Notes under the pieces: model-generated
The model's input: only the letters and a program-made list of their open reading frames with translations
What the model was told of the DNA's origin: nothing
Databases searched by the model: none
Source of the DNA: CAYQAE01 sp964415445 [NCBI: uncultured archaeon]
GTDB taxonomy: Archaea; CAYQAE01
Reading direction: 5' to 3'
Assembly: GCA_964415445.1 (NCBI GenBank)
Contig: CAYQAE010000024.1
Location: forward strand, 13,576 to 22,800
DNA: 9,225 bases
Shown here: positions 1 through 6,706 of the stretch, in pieces
How positions within the stretch are numbered: the first letter of the stretch is position 1
How the letters are laid out: each line of letters begins with the position of its first letter
Position numbers and translations under genes: made by a program

Positions 1-444
1 AAGAGATTTTTAGCTTTTGTTTTAATTTACACAATATTAATTACTATGACTGCATTAGGATTAGAATCTGATAGTTTGTTTACAGTTTTAGTTGCAGCAC
101 TGGGAGGAGTTGCTGTTGCAACTGTTTATGGATTTTTATTAACTTCATTTAGAAAAAAAGAAATTGCTACCTTAAAATGTATTGGATGGAGTAATAATGA
201 TATTAGGAAGTTAGTAATGGGTGAAATATTTACAATTACGTTTTTAGCCTTTATATTTTTACTTGAAGGGTTAATTCATGTTGTAGGATTCGATGCATAT
301 CTTGCATCAGGTTCAGATTCACCAATTACTCCTATAAATTTATTGCTATCTGTATTATTTGTGGGTGGATTTCAAATTCCCGGTATAATGATATCCAATC
401 TAAGATTATTAAAAGTAAGGCCAATGGTGGCTCTAAAGACATAA
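1..444 (+). CDS. FtsX-family ABC transporter permease, C-terminal part (5' end outside window)
   Basis: The frame is open from the first base to a TAA stop, so this is the last 147 residues of a longer membrane protein. Hydrophobic segments lie at about residues 3-20, 26-48, 73-96 and 112-134. After the second comes the cytoplasmic loop typical of FtsX permeases, with RKKEIATLKCIGWS at 51-64 (family pattern: RxxEIxxLKxIG), and the protein ends in VRPMVALK, the usual FtsX C-terminus. The first two segments are separated by only a few residues, so no large extracytoplasmic domain sits between them in this half; this fits the second half of a duplicated FtsX permease. The matching ATPase starts 13 bases downstream. 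FtsX permeases of this type move lipids, peptides or drugs or act mechanically; the substrate here cannot be told. The family call is secure, the substrate unknown. Confidence 0.85.
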   Translation, partial: KRFLAFVLIYTILITMTALGLESDSLFTVLVAALGGVAVATVYGFLLTSFRKKEIATLKCIGWSNNDIRKLVMGEIFTITFLAFIFLLEGLIHVVGFDAYLASGSDSPITPINLLLSVLFVGGFQIPGIMISNLRLLKVRPMVALKT

Positions 445-457
445 TTAGGTGATTTAT

Positions 458-1135
458 ATGACTGTAACTGTTATTGCTGCGCATGATATTTCAAAAGAAT
501 ATAAACGTGGAAAGGAAATAATTAGGGCACTTAAAAATATTGAACTTGAAATTAAAGAAGGAGACTTTGTATTAATTTTGGGGCCTTCTGGTTGTGGGAA
601 AACTACTTTACTTAATATATTGAGTGGCCTAGATGTACCTACTTCAGGACGTGCATTTTTAGATGGACAAGACACTAGTATGTTAAATGAAAGTTCATTT
701 CCAAAGGTAAGATTAGAAAAAGTTGGATTTGTATTTCAAGAATTTAATTTAATTGAAGATATGACCGTAATTGAAAACGTAGAATCTCCTCTATACCCTA
801 CAAAATTAAAATCAGGAGAAATAAGAGAAAAAGCAATGAAATTACTTAGATTAGTTGATTTAATTGATAGAAAAGATCATCTTCCTAAACAACTATCTGG
901 AGGAGAACAACAAAGAGTGGCTATTGCAAGGGCATTAGTTAATGATCCTAAAGTTGTATTTGCAGACGAACCTACTGGTAATTTAGATACAGAAACTGGG
1001 GAGGAAATCTTAAAATTACTTCAAAGGCTAAACAGAGAACAAAATGCTACAATTATGGTTGTAACTCATGATACTACTCTTACTAAATATGCAAAAAAGA
1101 CTATTAAATTGCATGATGGTAAGATAGTAAATTAG
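458..1135 (+). CDS. ABC transporter ATP-binding protein, LolD/MacB type
   Basis: A 225-residue soluble ATPase with every ABC motif intact: Walker A GPSGCGKT at 42-49, Q-loop Gln94 in FVFQEFNL, signature LSGGEQQ at 146-152, Walker B VVFADE at 166-171 followed by PTGNLD, and H-loop His204. The EPTGNLD wording and the length are typical of the LolD/MacB/FtsE subfamily, which pairs with FtsX permeases, and the gene directly follows such a permease. I chose ATG 458 over an in-frame GTG at 449 because the GTG lies inside the Shine-Dalgarno stretch GGTGAT (448-453), which sits five bases before the ATG. ATP hydrolysis would drive the upstream permease at the cytoplasmic membrane. Nothing in the sequence shows what is transported. 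Confidence 0.95.
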   Translation: MTVTVIAAHDISKEYKRGKEIIRALKNIELEIKEGDFVLILGPSGCGKTTLLNILSGLDVPTSGRAFLDGQDTSMLNESSFPKVRLEKVGFVFQEFNLIEDMTVIENVESPLYPTKLKSGEIREKAMKLLRLVDLIDRKDHLPKQLSGGEQQRVAIARALVNDPKVVFADEPTGNLDTETGEEILKLLQRLNREQNATIMVVTHDTTLTKYAKKTIKLHDGKIVN

Positions 1136-1144
1136 GTAGGGAAA

Positions 1145-1924
1145 TTGAAATTTGGAATATCTACTTCATCTATAGAAGTAGACTTTTTTGTTCAATTAAA
1201 GAAACTTTCATCTAAATTTGAAGTAGTTGAATTAGCACTAATGGACGTTTATTTAGAGGAAAATAAAATAGAGAAGATTAAAAAAATCTTGAAAAATAAT
1301 CTAACTTGTATTCATTGTCCAATAGTAGATGTCAATTTATGCTCTCCAAATAAAGGTATTAGAGAAGAAAGTATAAGGCAAGTAAAAAAATCAATAGATA
1401 TAGCAAATAGATTAGAGGCAAATCCTGTAAATGTCCATTTTGGTCGATTACCTGCTTTTTCTGCATCTTCTGAAGAGCTTGAAGAAATTGATAAAAAAAC
1501 AAAGCAAATTTATTTTCAATTGGGTATAGAGGCTCTAAAAGAATTGGTAGGATATTCAAAATCAAAAAATATTGATTTATGTGTTGAAAACATGCCAAAG
1601 GTTTATACTGAATTTTGTTATTCTTACAAAGAGATTGAAAAAGTATTGAATGAAATTGATATTTTGTTTACTCTTGATTTAGGTCATGCAAATACAGTTG
1701 ATCCTAATTTAAGTTTTAAATTGATTAATTCTTTTTCATCTCGACTTAGACATCTTCACCTTCATGATAACAACGGAAAGTGGGATCAACATAATAAATT
1801 GGGTGCTGGAAATATTAGCTGGGATAAAATTTATAAAAAATTGAAAGAAGTTGGCTATAGCAAATATGTAATTTTTGAATTGTCTTATGATGATACTCTA
1901 GAGAGTCTAAATACTTTTATATAA
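1145..1924 (+). CDS. TIM-barrel protein of the AP endonuclease 2 / sugar phosphate isomerase superfamily
   Basis: A 259-residue protein starting with TTG, preceded by AGGTAGGG three bases upstream; no ATG or GTG gives the family-like N-terminus MKFGISTSS. Motifs follow the barrel strands: His57 (IHCP), His98 (NVHFG), Glu148 (CVENMP), Asp178 and His181 (LDLGHAN), His205/His207 (HLHLHD), Asp214-x-His216 and Glu245 (IFEL). These match the order of the metal ligands in endonuclease IV, including the D-x-H pair, so a metal-dependent enzyme is expected. Archaeal proteins of this size and N-terminus are usually annotated only as sugar phosphate isomerase/epimerase, and the sequence does not decide between an isomerase and an AP endonuclease. 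It starts nine bases after the ABC ATPase, so it is probably co-transcribed with the transporter. Superfamily sure, reaction not. Confidence 0.85.
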   Translation: MKFGISTSSIEVDFFVQLKKLSSKFEVVELALMDVYLEENKIEKIKKILKNNLTCIHCPIVDVNLCSPNKGIREESIRQVKKSIDIANRLEANPVNVHFGRLPAFSASSEELEEIDKKTKQIYFQLGIEALKELVGYSKSKNIDLCVENMPKVYTEFCYSYKEIEKVLNEIDILFTLDLGHANTVDPNLSFKLINSFSSRLRHLHLHDNNGKWDQHNKLGAGNISWDKIYKKLKEVGYSKYVIFELSYDDTLESLNTFI

Positions 1925-1944
1925 AATAATCTTTATTGGTATCT

Positions 1945-2883
1945 ATGGCAGAAAAAAAGGATGAGAAAGAGAAAAAAGAGAAAGGATATAATATAGGACA
2001 AATTAGAGATTTTCTAAAAGAAGAATCTTTTCTAAAAGAACTTGTTGATGATTGTTTTTTAACCCAGGATCAAGTTATTTTACTTCTTTGGCGTCATTTA
2101 AATAAAAAATATGATGAAAGCTATGAAAAATATGATAAAAAACGCAGAAAAACATCAGCTCGTATGATTAATTCTAAAGCTCTTCGAAAAATTGAAAAAG
2201 CATATATGACTTTATATAATGTTCCTGTTTATACCTTACTACCTGGTTTATATATCTCTAGATTAAAAAATTTGATTCATATTGCATTTGAAGATAGACC
2301 TAATTTAGTAAAACAATATTACCATTTTATTAGAGGTAAAGAGAGTTTCAAAGATATGACAGTTTTGAATTTTGAAAATACAAAAGAGATATTAAAAAAA
2401 TTTGACTACAAATCTACCTTTTTAACTCAAAAGCAAGCTCTATATTTGGCTTTATATAGTTGGAATTATTATCATGGTATAATTGGTGATATTGCAAAAA
2501 ATCTCAAAAAAAATTATGATACGATTCGCAAGGAAATTAAAAAAGCCAAGAAAAACATTCAAAAAGCATTATCTACGGTTTTATTTTCACTCTATATCAA
2601 TGAATTATATGATGTTTTTTCAGATGCATTTGAATTTCTAGAAGAGATAGTAACAGATGCATTAAATTATTCAGATCCTCTGGAGAGATTTTCAAATATG
2701 GATATTTATCAAAAATTAATGCCTGCTCTTTCAAAAAAATTTAAGATGGAAATTGATGGAAGAAGAAAATATTTGATTAAGAGATGGAATAAATATTTTG
2801 AAGAAAAAAGAAGAATAGAAAGAGTTAAAAGAGAGAAAAAAGAAAGATTAGAGAGATTAAAGAATCATTCTGAAAATTTATAG
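1945..2883 (+). CDS. Unrecognised basic helical protein with two HTH-like segments
   Basis: I do not recognise this 312-residue protein. ATG 1945 (MAEKKDEKE...) is preferred to an in-frame TTG at 1936, which lacks an upstream ribosome site. Both ends are highly charged: a Lys/Glu-rich tail at 1-13 and an Arg/Lys/Glu helix at about 279-308 that may be a coiled coil or nucleic-acid contact. Two segments look alike: FLTQDQVILLL at 38-48, with ALRKIEKAY at 79-87, and FLTQKQALYLAL at 159-170, with KKNIQKAL at 202-209. The second reads like the LTxxQ...IA..L...T(I/V)R..I..A..NI.KA layout of Tfx or sigma-70 region 4 helix-turn-helix domains. No signal peptide or membrane segment is visible. It is the last gene of the plus-strand run and overlaps the methyltransferase gene by 6 bp tail-to-tail. 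A DNA-binding role is inference only. Confidence 0.8.
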   Translation: MAEKKDEKEKKEKGYNIGQIRDFLKEESFLKELVDDCFLTQDQVILLLWRHLNKKYDESYEKYDKKRRKTSARMINSKALRKIEKAYMTLYNVPVYTLLPGLYISRLKNLIHIAFEDRPNLVKQYYHFIRGKESFKDMTVLNFENTKEILKKFDYKSTFLTQKQALYLALYSWNYYHGIIGDIAKNLKKNYDTIRKEIKKAKKNIQKALSTVLFSLYINELYDVFSDAFEFLEEIVTDALNYSDPLERFSNMDIYQKLMPALSKKFKMEIDGRRKYLIKRWNKYFEEKRRIERVKREKKERLERLKNHSENL

Positions 2884-3711
2884 TTTATGTCCAAATACAC
2901 TTTCCTTTGATTTACCTTTTTTTATCTTAAATCCAACTGAATTCATTCGTTTTTTAATTCCTCCAATAAAATCTTTATTTCTATATTTGGAACCTGGTGC
3001 ACCTACATAATGAAGTATTCTTCCATTTTTTCTCAAAACTCTATATAACCCTCTGTAAAATTCTTCAGAATAGAGCTCACCACTTAATGAAAATCTAGGT
3101 GGGTCGTGTAAGATTGCATCAAATGATTTATCACTAAATTTCTTTATGGCATCAAATGCATCATCCAATATTAAATTAATTTTATTTTTATCTATCCCTT
3201 GAAAAAGTAGAGATGAATATGGATTTTTTTTGGCTATCTCTATTGAATTTTTATTTTTCTCAATTGTAGTTACCTTAGCATTCCTCTTATATGCTTCAAT
3301 TGCACTATAACCTAAACCAGTGCAGATGTCTAATATATTTTCATTTTTTTTGATTTTGATTTTTCTAATTTTTCTTTTTGTATCTTCAATTGGTGTGATA
3401 TTTTTTGTTCTGTGCATCCTAATTCCATCGATCTCCAAAGTTGGTGCTGAATTCTTTATAGGAGTTAACTTAAAATAGTGTTTGTCAAAGATAGCAATTT
3501 TTGATACTTGAACATTTAATTCATAAATTGAATTACTTTTTGCAATCTTTTGAAATAATTTAAGTGGATATTTTTTCTCATCTATTGAAATAATTTTATT
3601 TTCAATTGCCACTTTTTCTTTTTTATAATCTAAATCAAAACCTATCTCAATTGAATTTTTATCATCTGAAGCATCAATAATTTTTTTGGCTTCAAAGCAG
3701 TCTATAAGCAT
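2878..3711 (-). CDS. Predicted archaeal SAM-dependent methyltransferase (COG2521-like)
   Basis: A 277-residue protein with an N-terminal region of about 110 residues and a Rossmann-type methyltransferase domain. SAM-binding motif I is LDICTGLGY at 127-135, the acidic residue after strand 2 is Glu151 (TTIEKN), Asp183/184 follow in the next strand, and the motif IV position carries HDPPR at 202-206. The region after it (SGELYSEEFYRGLYRVLRKNGRI, 210-232, then HYVGAPGSKYRNKDF) is what I know from archaeal COG2521 proteins, whose substrate is not established to my knowledge. The DPPR tetrapeptide recalls DPPY/NPPY enzymes that methylate nucleobases or glutamine amides, so an RNA or protein target is possible. 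The ATG lies one base after the thiDN stop, which indicates translational coupling; a functional link to thiamine is not implied. Confidence 0.85.
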   Translation of the reverse strand: MLIDCFEAKKIIDASDDKNSIEIGFDLDYKKEKVAIENKIISIDEKKYPLKLFQKIAKSNSIYELNVQVSKIAIFDKHYFKLTPIKNSAPTLEIDGIRMHRTKNITPIEDTKRKIRKIKIKKNENILDICTGLGYSAIEAYKRNAKVTTIEKNKNSIEIAKKNPYSSLLFQGIDKNKINLILDDAFDAIKKFSDKSFDAILHDPPRFSLSGELYSEEFYRGLYRVLRKNGRILHYVGAPGSKYRNKDFIGGIKKRMNSVGFKIKKGKSKESVFGHKL

Positions 3712-3712
3712 T

Positions 3713-5017
3713 TTATTTCATTTTACTAATTATTAATTTCACCTTATTTGATATATCATTAATATCTCTACCAAATAGACGTATCATTGATTCTTTGCCC
3801 ACAGCTCCTCGATCAAAAATAATATCTGGTGTTTTTTTACTCTCTCTCATTACTTTTTCTGTGCCCCATTCCATACTACTTACATTTTTGGGCTCTTGTA
3901 ATCGATCAAATTCTCCAATTTTAAATTTCAGGGATTTACAGATATTTAAAATCTTATCTGACATTTTAATGTTCATAGAACATTTTATTTTGGGATCAAA
4001 TTTATGCGCAGTATAGGCAACAGTTGCAATATGTTTTGATCCACCTCGCTCTGGATAACCTACAACTTCTGGTTTATTTTTATCTTTTATAATTCTACCA
4101 GTTAGACCTATTATCTCTTCTAAATTATTTGAATCCTCTGGAATATATGCAATATTTATTCCTACTTCTGGAATTAATTTATACGAATTTTCTAGATCTC
4201 TAAATTCATATGCCCAATTTTCAATTTTTTTGCAAATTTTTCTATCTTCTGTATTGTGAATTAGTTGAAGTTTTCCTTTTGTTATGTCTTTAGAATTTAG
4301 GATAGCATCATATGTATATTTTTTTGCCATCGAAACTGATTTTTGAATACTATTTCCTTTTGCAATATATGCTGCAATTGCAGATGATAGATGACATCCA
4401 GTTCCGTGTATTTTTTTATTAATTTTATCTTTTAAAAATTCATAGAATTTATGATCTGTATATAAAATATCTATTGATTTAGAGCTATTGAGATCTCCTC
4501 CTTTAATTAAAACAGACTTACATCCTAATTTTAGCATCTCTTTAGCTGCTTTTTTCATATCTTCTTTGTTTTGAATTTTAATATCTGATATAATTTCAGC
4601 TTCTTTAATATTTGGTGTTACAACCTTAGATATTTTTATTATTTTTTTAATCTCCTCTCTAACTTCGCTATCTACAAGTTTATATCCAGTTGAGCTTTCA
4701 AAAACTGGATCCAAAATTATAGGTGTTTTTTTGGATTTTAGGATGTTGTATACTACTTCAATATGTTTCTTTGTAGGTAGCATTCCAATTTTGATAGAAT
4801 TTATTTCTATATCTTCAAATATGATTTTAAGTTGCTTGCTTACAATATAGGGATCAATATCATATCTTTTTTTTATTTTTTGAGTATTTTGAATAGTTAC
4901 AGATGTAATTGCTGAACAAGAATATACATTTAGGCTATAAATAGTTTTTAAATCTGCAGTTAAACCTGCACCTGATGTGGGGTCAAATCCAGCAATAATG
5001 AGAGTTTTAGGTAGCAT
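3713..5017 (-). CDS. thiDN: ThiD-ThiN bifunctional HMP(-P) kinase / thiamine-phosphate synthase
   Basis: A 434-residue fusion. Residues 1-245 form the ThiD ribokinase-fold kinase that phosphorylates hydroxymethylpyrimidine and its monophosphate: AGFDPTSGAGLTADLK at 9-24, Gln43 in the substrate pocket, DPV at 103-105, KGGD at 172-175 and the anion-hole motif GTGCHLS at 205-211. Residues from about 252 to 434 form ThiN, the archaeal thiamine-phosphate synthase unrelated to ThiE, recognised by GINIAYI (286-292), TGRII, VVGYPERGGSKHIATV (318-333), GEFDR (368-372) and DIIFDRGAVGKE (398-409). Arg308 and His329 are candidates for the catalytic pair. Together the protein would make HMP-PP and join it to the thiazole. 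The start fits the AGFDPxSGAG N-terminus and no ribosome site precedes it, so the message may be leaderless. No TPP riboswitch is visible upstream; no thiamine genes other than this one are in the window. Confidence 0.93.
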   Translation of the reverse strand: MLPKTLIIAGFDPTSGAGLTADLKTIYSLNVYSCSAITSVTIQNTQKIKKRYDIDPYIVSKQLKIIFEDIEINSIKIGMLPTKKHIEVVYNILKSKKTPIILDPVFESSTGYKLVDSEVREEIKKIIKISKVVTPNIKEAEIISDIKIQNKEDMKKAAKEMLKLGCKSVLIKGGDLNSSKSIDILYTDHKFYEFLKDKINKKIHGTGCHLSSAIAAYIAKGNSIQKSVSMAKKYTYDAILNSKDITKGKLQLIHNTEDRKICKKIENWAYEFRDLENSYKLIPEVGINIAYIPEDSNNLEEIIGLTGRIIKDKNKPEVVGYPERGGSKHIATVAYTAHKFDPKIKCSMNIKMSDKILNICKSLKFKIGEFDRLQEPKNVSSMEWGTEKVMRESKKTPDIIFDRGAVGKESMIRLFGRDINDISNKVKLIISKMK

Positions 5018-5040
5018 AGAAAAAATTAACTTAAATCATT

Positions 5041-5049
5041 CTTATATTG
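5041..5049 (-). promoter_or_regulatory. Probable TATA box of thiDN
   Basis: On the minus strand this reads CAATATAAG. Its centre lies about 27 bases before the thiDN ATG, the usual TATA-to-start distance in archaea, and no Shine-Dalgarno sequence precedes the ATG. Both facts suit a leaderless transcript. The box at 5065-5075 is nearly palindromic and could also serve this direction. Confidence 0.45.
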
Positions 5050-5064
5050 GTTTTGAAGGTGAAC

Positions 5065-5075
5065 TTATATAAATA
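5065..5075 (+). promoter_or_regulatory. TATA box of the zinc-finger / EF1-beta / ArsA operon
   Basis: TTATATAAATA is centred near 5070. Transcription would start near 5095, leaving a leader of about 10 bases with the weak ribosome site GTTGAT before ATG 5106. It lies in the 88-base gap between two divergent genes. Confidence 0.6.
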
Positions 5076-5105
5076 TAATTTGAAAGCATTATATGGTTGA
5101 TTTAG

Positions 5106-5276
5106 ATGGAAAAGTTACAAGAATGTGCTTCATGTTTAAAAAAAATAGCCTTAAGTAAAATTTCAGTACATTTTCAATGTCCAGAATGTAGAGAAAGGAC
5201 ATTATGGAGATGTAATGAATGTAGGCTTTTGAAAGTACCTTATGAATGTAAAAATTGTGGATTCAATGGTCCATAA
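5106..5276 (+). CDS. Eight-cysteine zinc-finger microprotein (HVO_2753-like)
   Basis: A 56-residue protein too short for most ORF cut-offs. It carries four cysteine pairs, CASC (7-10), CPEC (25-28), CNEC (36-39) and CKNCG (48-52), so it can form two zinc fingers of the type seen in the structurally studied haloarchaeal microprotein HVO_2753. In euryarchaea that gene commonly sits directly before elongation factor 1-beta, exactly as here, where the gap is 15 bases. The ATG is preceded by GTTGATTTAG, nearly the same string as before the EF1-beta start, which suggests a shared weak Shine-Dalgarno site (a variant of GGTGAT). The conserved position suggests work close to translation, but its molecular role is not established. 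Gene call and family are firm because of the motif set plus context. Confidence 0.88.
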   Translation: MEKLQECASCLKKIALSKISVHFQCPECRERTLWRCNECRLLKVPYECKNCGFNGP

Positions 5277-5291
5277 AACGAGTTGATTTAA

Positions 5292-5564
5292 ATGGGTTCT
5301 AATATGGTTGCAACAGTAAAGATTATGCCAGAAGGTGTAGAGACAGATCTTGAAACGATAAAAAAAACAATTAGTGAAGTTCTACCTCAAAAAACAGAAC
5401 TTCATGATACAAAAGAAGAACCAATTGCTTTTGGTCTGAGGGCCTTAATTGCTAGAATTTTGCTTCCTGACGAGGGAGGAGTTGCGGATGCAATTGAAAA
5501 AGGGATAGGTGAAATTGAAGGTGTTCGTGAAGTCTCCATTGATGATGTTAGGAGATTATTATGA
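5292..5564 (+). CDS. ef1b: Archaeal translation elongation factor 1-beta (aEF1B)
   Basis: A 90-residue protein matching the full length of archaeal EF1-beta, the guanine-nucleotide exchange factor that reloads EF1-alpha with GTP in the cytoplasm. Family landmarks are VATVKIMPEGVETDL at 6-20, EEPIAFGLRAL at 42-52 and the end EIEGVREVSIDDVRRLL. ATG 5292 gives an N-terminus (MGSNMVATVKIMP) close to that of other methanogen EF1-beta proteins (MGDVVATIKVMP); a second in-frame ATG at 5304 would remove four residues and has no ribosome site. The stop codon overlaps the arsA start as ATGA at 5561-5564, so the two are translationally coupled. Confidence 0.95.
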   Translation: MGSNMVATVKIMPEGVETDLETIKKTISEVLPQKTELHDTKEEPIAFGLRALIARILLPDEGGVADAIEKGIGEIEGVREVSIDDVRRLL

Positions 5565-6526
5565 GTGATAAATGTAAGTATCTTCTTTTTGGCGGCAAAG
5601 GTGGGGTTGGAAAAACAACAATGGCCGCTGCCGCAGCCCTAAAGATAGCTAGGGAAGGATATAAAGTTTTAGTTATCTCAACTGATCCTGCACATTCTAC
5701 TGCTGATTCTTTTGATAAGAAAATAGGTGATGAGCCTACAAAAATAGAAAAAAATCTATATGCAGTAGAGATTTCTACAAAAAAAGCAACTAAAAATTTT
5801 CAAAATAGATTAAGTGGACCAGATGTTCAAAAAGAAATGTCAAAAGAAGTCGCTGACATGATGGCTATGTTTGAAGAACAATTTGCAGATAGCTCATCAG
5901 CTCCAGGTATGGATGAGATGGCTGCTTTTAATGAGTTTTTAGAATTAATGGAAGGTAGTGAATATGACTACATTGTTTTTGATACTGCACCAACCGGACA
6001 TACCTTGAGATTTTTATCCTTGCCTGAAGTTCTAAATTCTTGGATTGGTAAAATGCTTAAGATGAAAATGCAAATGTCTAGGGTTAAAAATTTCTTCAAA
6101 AAAATATTGCCTTTTGCACAGCCTGATGATACAGATTATGGTGCAGCCTTAAAAGGATTGGAAGATCTAAAGAAGAGAATTGTTGTAGCAAGAGAAATAT
6201 TAACTGATCCTGAAGTTTCAGCTTTTAATTTAGTATTAATTCCAGAAGAGATGGCTATTTTTGAATCAATTCGCGCATGCGACGAGCTTGAAGCCATGGA
6301 TTTGCCAGTCACAAGAGCAATAGTCAATAAAATTCAACCTGAAAGTGTAGATTGTATCTTTTGTAAAGAACGTTACCAAAACCAGCAAAAAAACCTTAAA
6401 AAAATTCGAGAAGAATTTATAGACCAAAAAATTATTGAAATTCCTCTAATGAAGAAAGAAATACGTGGAATCAAAGATTTAGAGAAAATATTATCTTATT
6501 TTGATAGCATTTTGTTAGAAGAATGA
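5561..6526 (+). CDS. arsA: ArsA/Get3-family ATPase
   Basis: A single-domain ATPase of 321 residues, the length of archaeal Get3 rather than of the duplicated bacterial ArsA. It has the deviant Walker A GGKGGVGKTT at 11-20, switch I STDPAHS at 40-46, switch II DTAPTGHTLRFL at 141-152, and the CxxC pair Cys265/Cys268 that holds zinc across the Get3 dimer. Between them lies a Met-rich stretch (161-173) within the region that in Get3 forms the hydrophobic groove for tail-anchored substrates. I therefore favour membrane-protein targeting over arsenite export; no arsB or arsR is nearby. Its ATG overlaps the EF1-beta stop, placing it in a translation-related operon. Archaeal Get3 function is mostly inferred from the eukaryotic protein. 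Confidence 0.92.
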   Translation: MSDKCKYLLFGGKGGVGKTTMAAAAALKIAREGYKVLVISTDPAHSTADSFDKKIGDEPTKIEKNLYAVEISTKKATKNFQNRLSGPDVQKEMSKEVADMMAMFEEQFADSSSAPGMDEMAAFNEFLELMEGSEYDYIVFDTAPTGHTLRFLSLPEVLNSWIGKMLKMKMQMSRVKNFFKKILPFAQPDDTDYGAALKGLEDLKKRIVVAREILTDPEVSAFNLVLIPEEMAIFESIRACDELEAMDLPVTRAIVNKIQPESVDCIFCKERYQNQQKNLKKIREEFIDQKIIEIPLMKKEIRGIKDLEKILSYFDSILLEE

Positions 6527-6527
6527 A

Positions 6528-6544
6528 TTTTTTAGAAAATTTTT
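6528..6544 (+). terminator. Probable T-run terminator after arsA
   Basis: Six T at 6528-6533 and five T at 6540-6544 follow the arsA stop directly. Archaeal RNA polymerase ends transcription at such runs without needing a hairpin. The tRNA-His promoter region lies just beyond. Confidence 0.45.
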
Positions 6545-6580
6545 ATAGAGATCTTTTAAAACCTTAAATTATAGAGATCT
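6544..6580 (+). repeat. Direct repeat before tRNA-His
   Basis: TATAGAGATCT occurs at 6544-6554 and again at 6570-6580, 26 bases apart, start to start. The copies flank the likely TATA region of the tRNA gene (TTTTAAAACCTTAAATTA, 6554-6571). It may be a small duplication or a protein site; I cannot tell which. Confidence 0.6.
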
Positions 6581-6594
6581 GAATATATCTATAT

Positions 6595-6687
6595 GGCCGA
6601 GGTGGGGTAGCTTGGTTATCCTTAAGGACTGTGGATTTTAAAATAAGCAGTTATCCTTCCACCCGGGTTCGAATCCCGGTCTCGGCC
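6595..6687 (+). tRNA. tRNA-His(GTG) with an 18-nt intron and encoded G-1
   Basis: The acceptor stem is 6596-6602 with 6680-6686, and G6595 pairs with C6687 as the G-1:C73 pair that marks histidine tRNAs. The D-arm begins at 6605, the anticodon stem is AAGGA (6624-6628) with TCCTT (6654-6658), and the anticodon GTG is 6631-6633. The T-arm is CCGGG/CCCGG (6663-6667, 6675-6679) around TTCGAAT. The anticodon loop is 25 bases long and returns to 7 once 18 bases are removed. The CCA end is not encoded. No strong T-run follows, so the small membrane-protein gene at 6707 may share the transcript. Confidence 0.95.
6635..6652 (+). other. tRNA-His intron (canonical 37/38 position)
   Basis: The 18-base insert lies between G37 (6634) and A38 (6653). 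The fold gives a bulge-helix-bulge: CTGT (6629-6632) pairs with GCAG (6647-6650, one T-G wobble), leaving three-base bulges GGA and TTA, each cut after its second base. The helix inside the intron is very weak, about two A-T pairs, so the motif is relaxed. Confidence 0.85.
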
Positions 6688-6706
6688 CTCTATTTCGGTG
6701 TATAAA

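Noticed and set aside
454-675. Reverse-strand frame inside the ABC ATPase gene
   Set aside because: It lies wholly within a gene with complete ABC motifs and shows no family features of its own.
1359-1598. Reverse-strand hydrophobic frame inside the TIM-barrel gene
   Set aside because: It is an antisense shadow of AT-rich codons; the plus-strand gene has all metal ligands.
5018-5105. TPP riboswitch before thiDN
   Set aside because: The gap is under 90 bases, is shared with a divergent gene, and contains no TPP-aptamer core; the transcript appears leaderless.
5561-6526. Arsenite-pump ATPase reading of arsA
   Set aside because: Single-domain length, the Get3-type CxxC pair and the absence of other arsenic genes favour the Get3 group, although the symbol arsA is kept.
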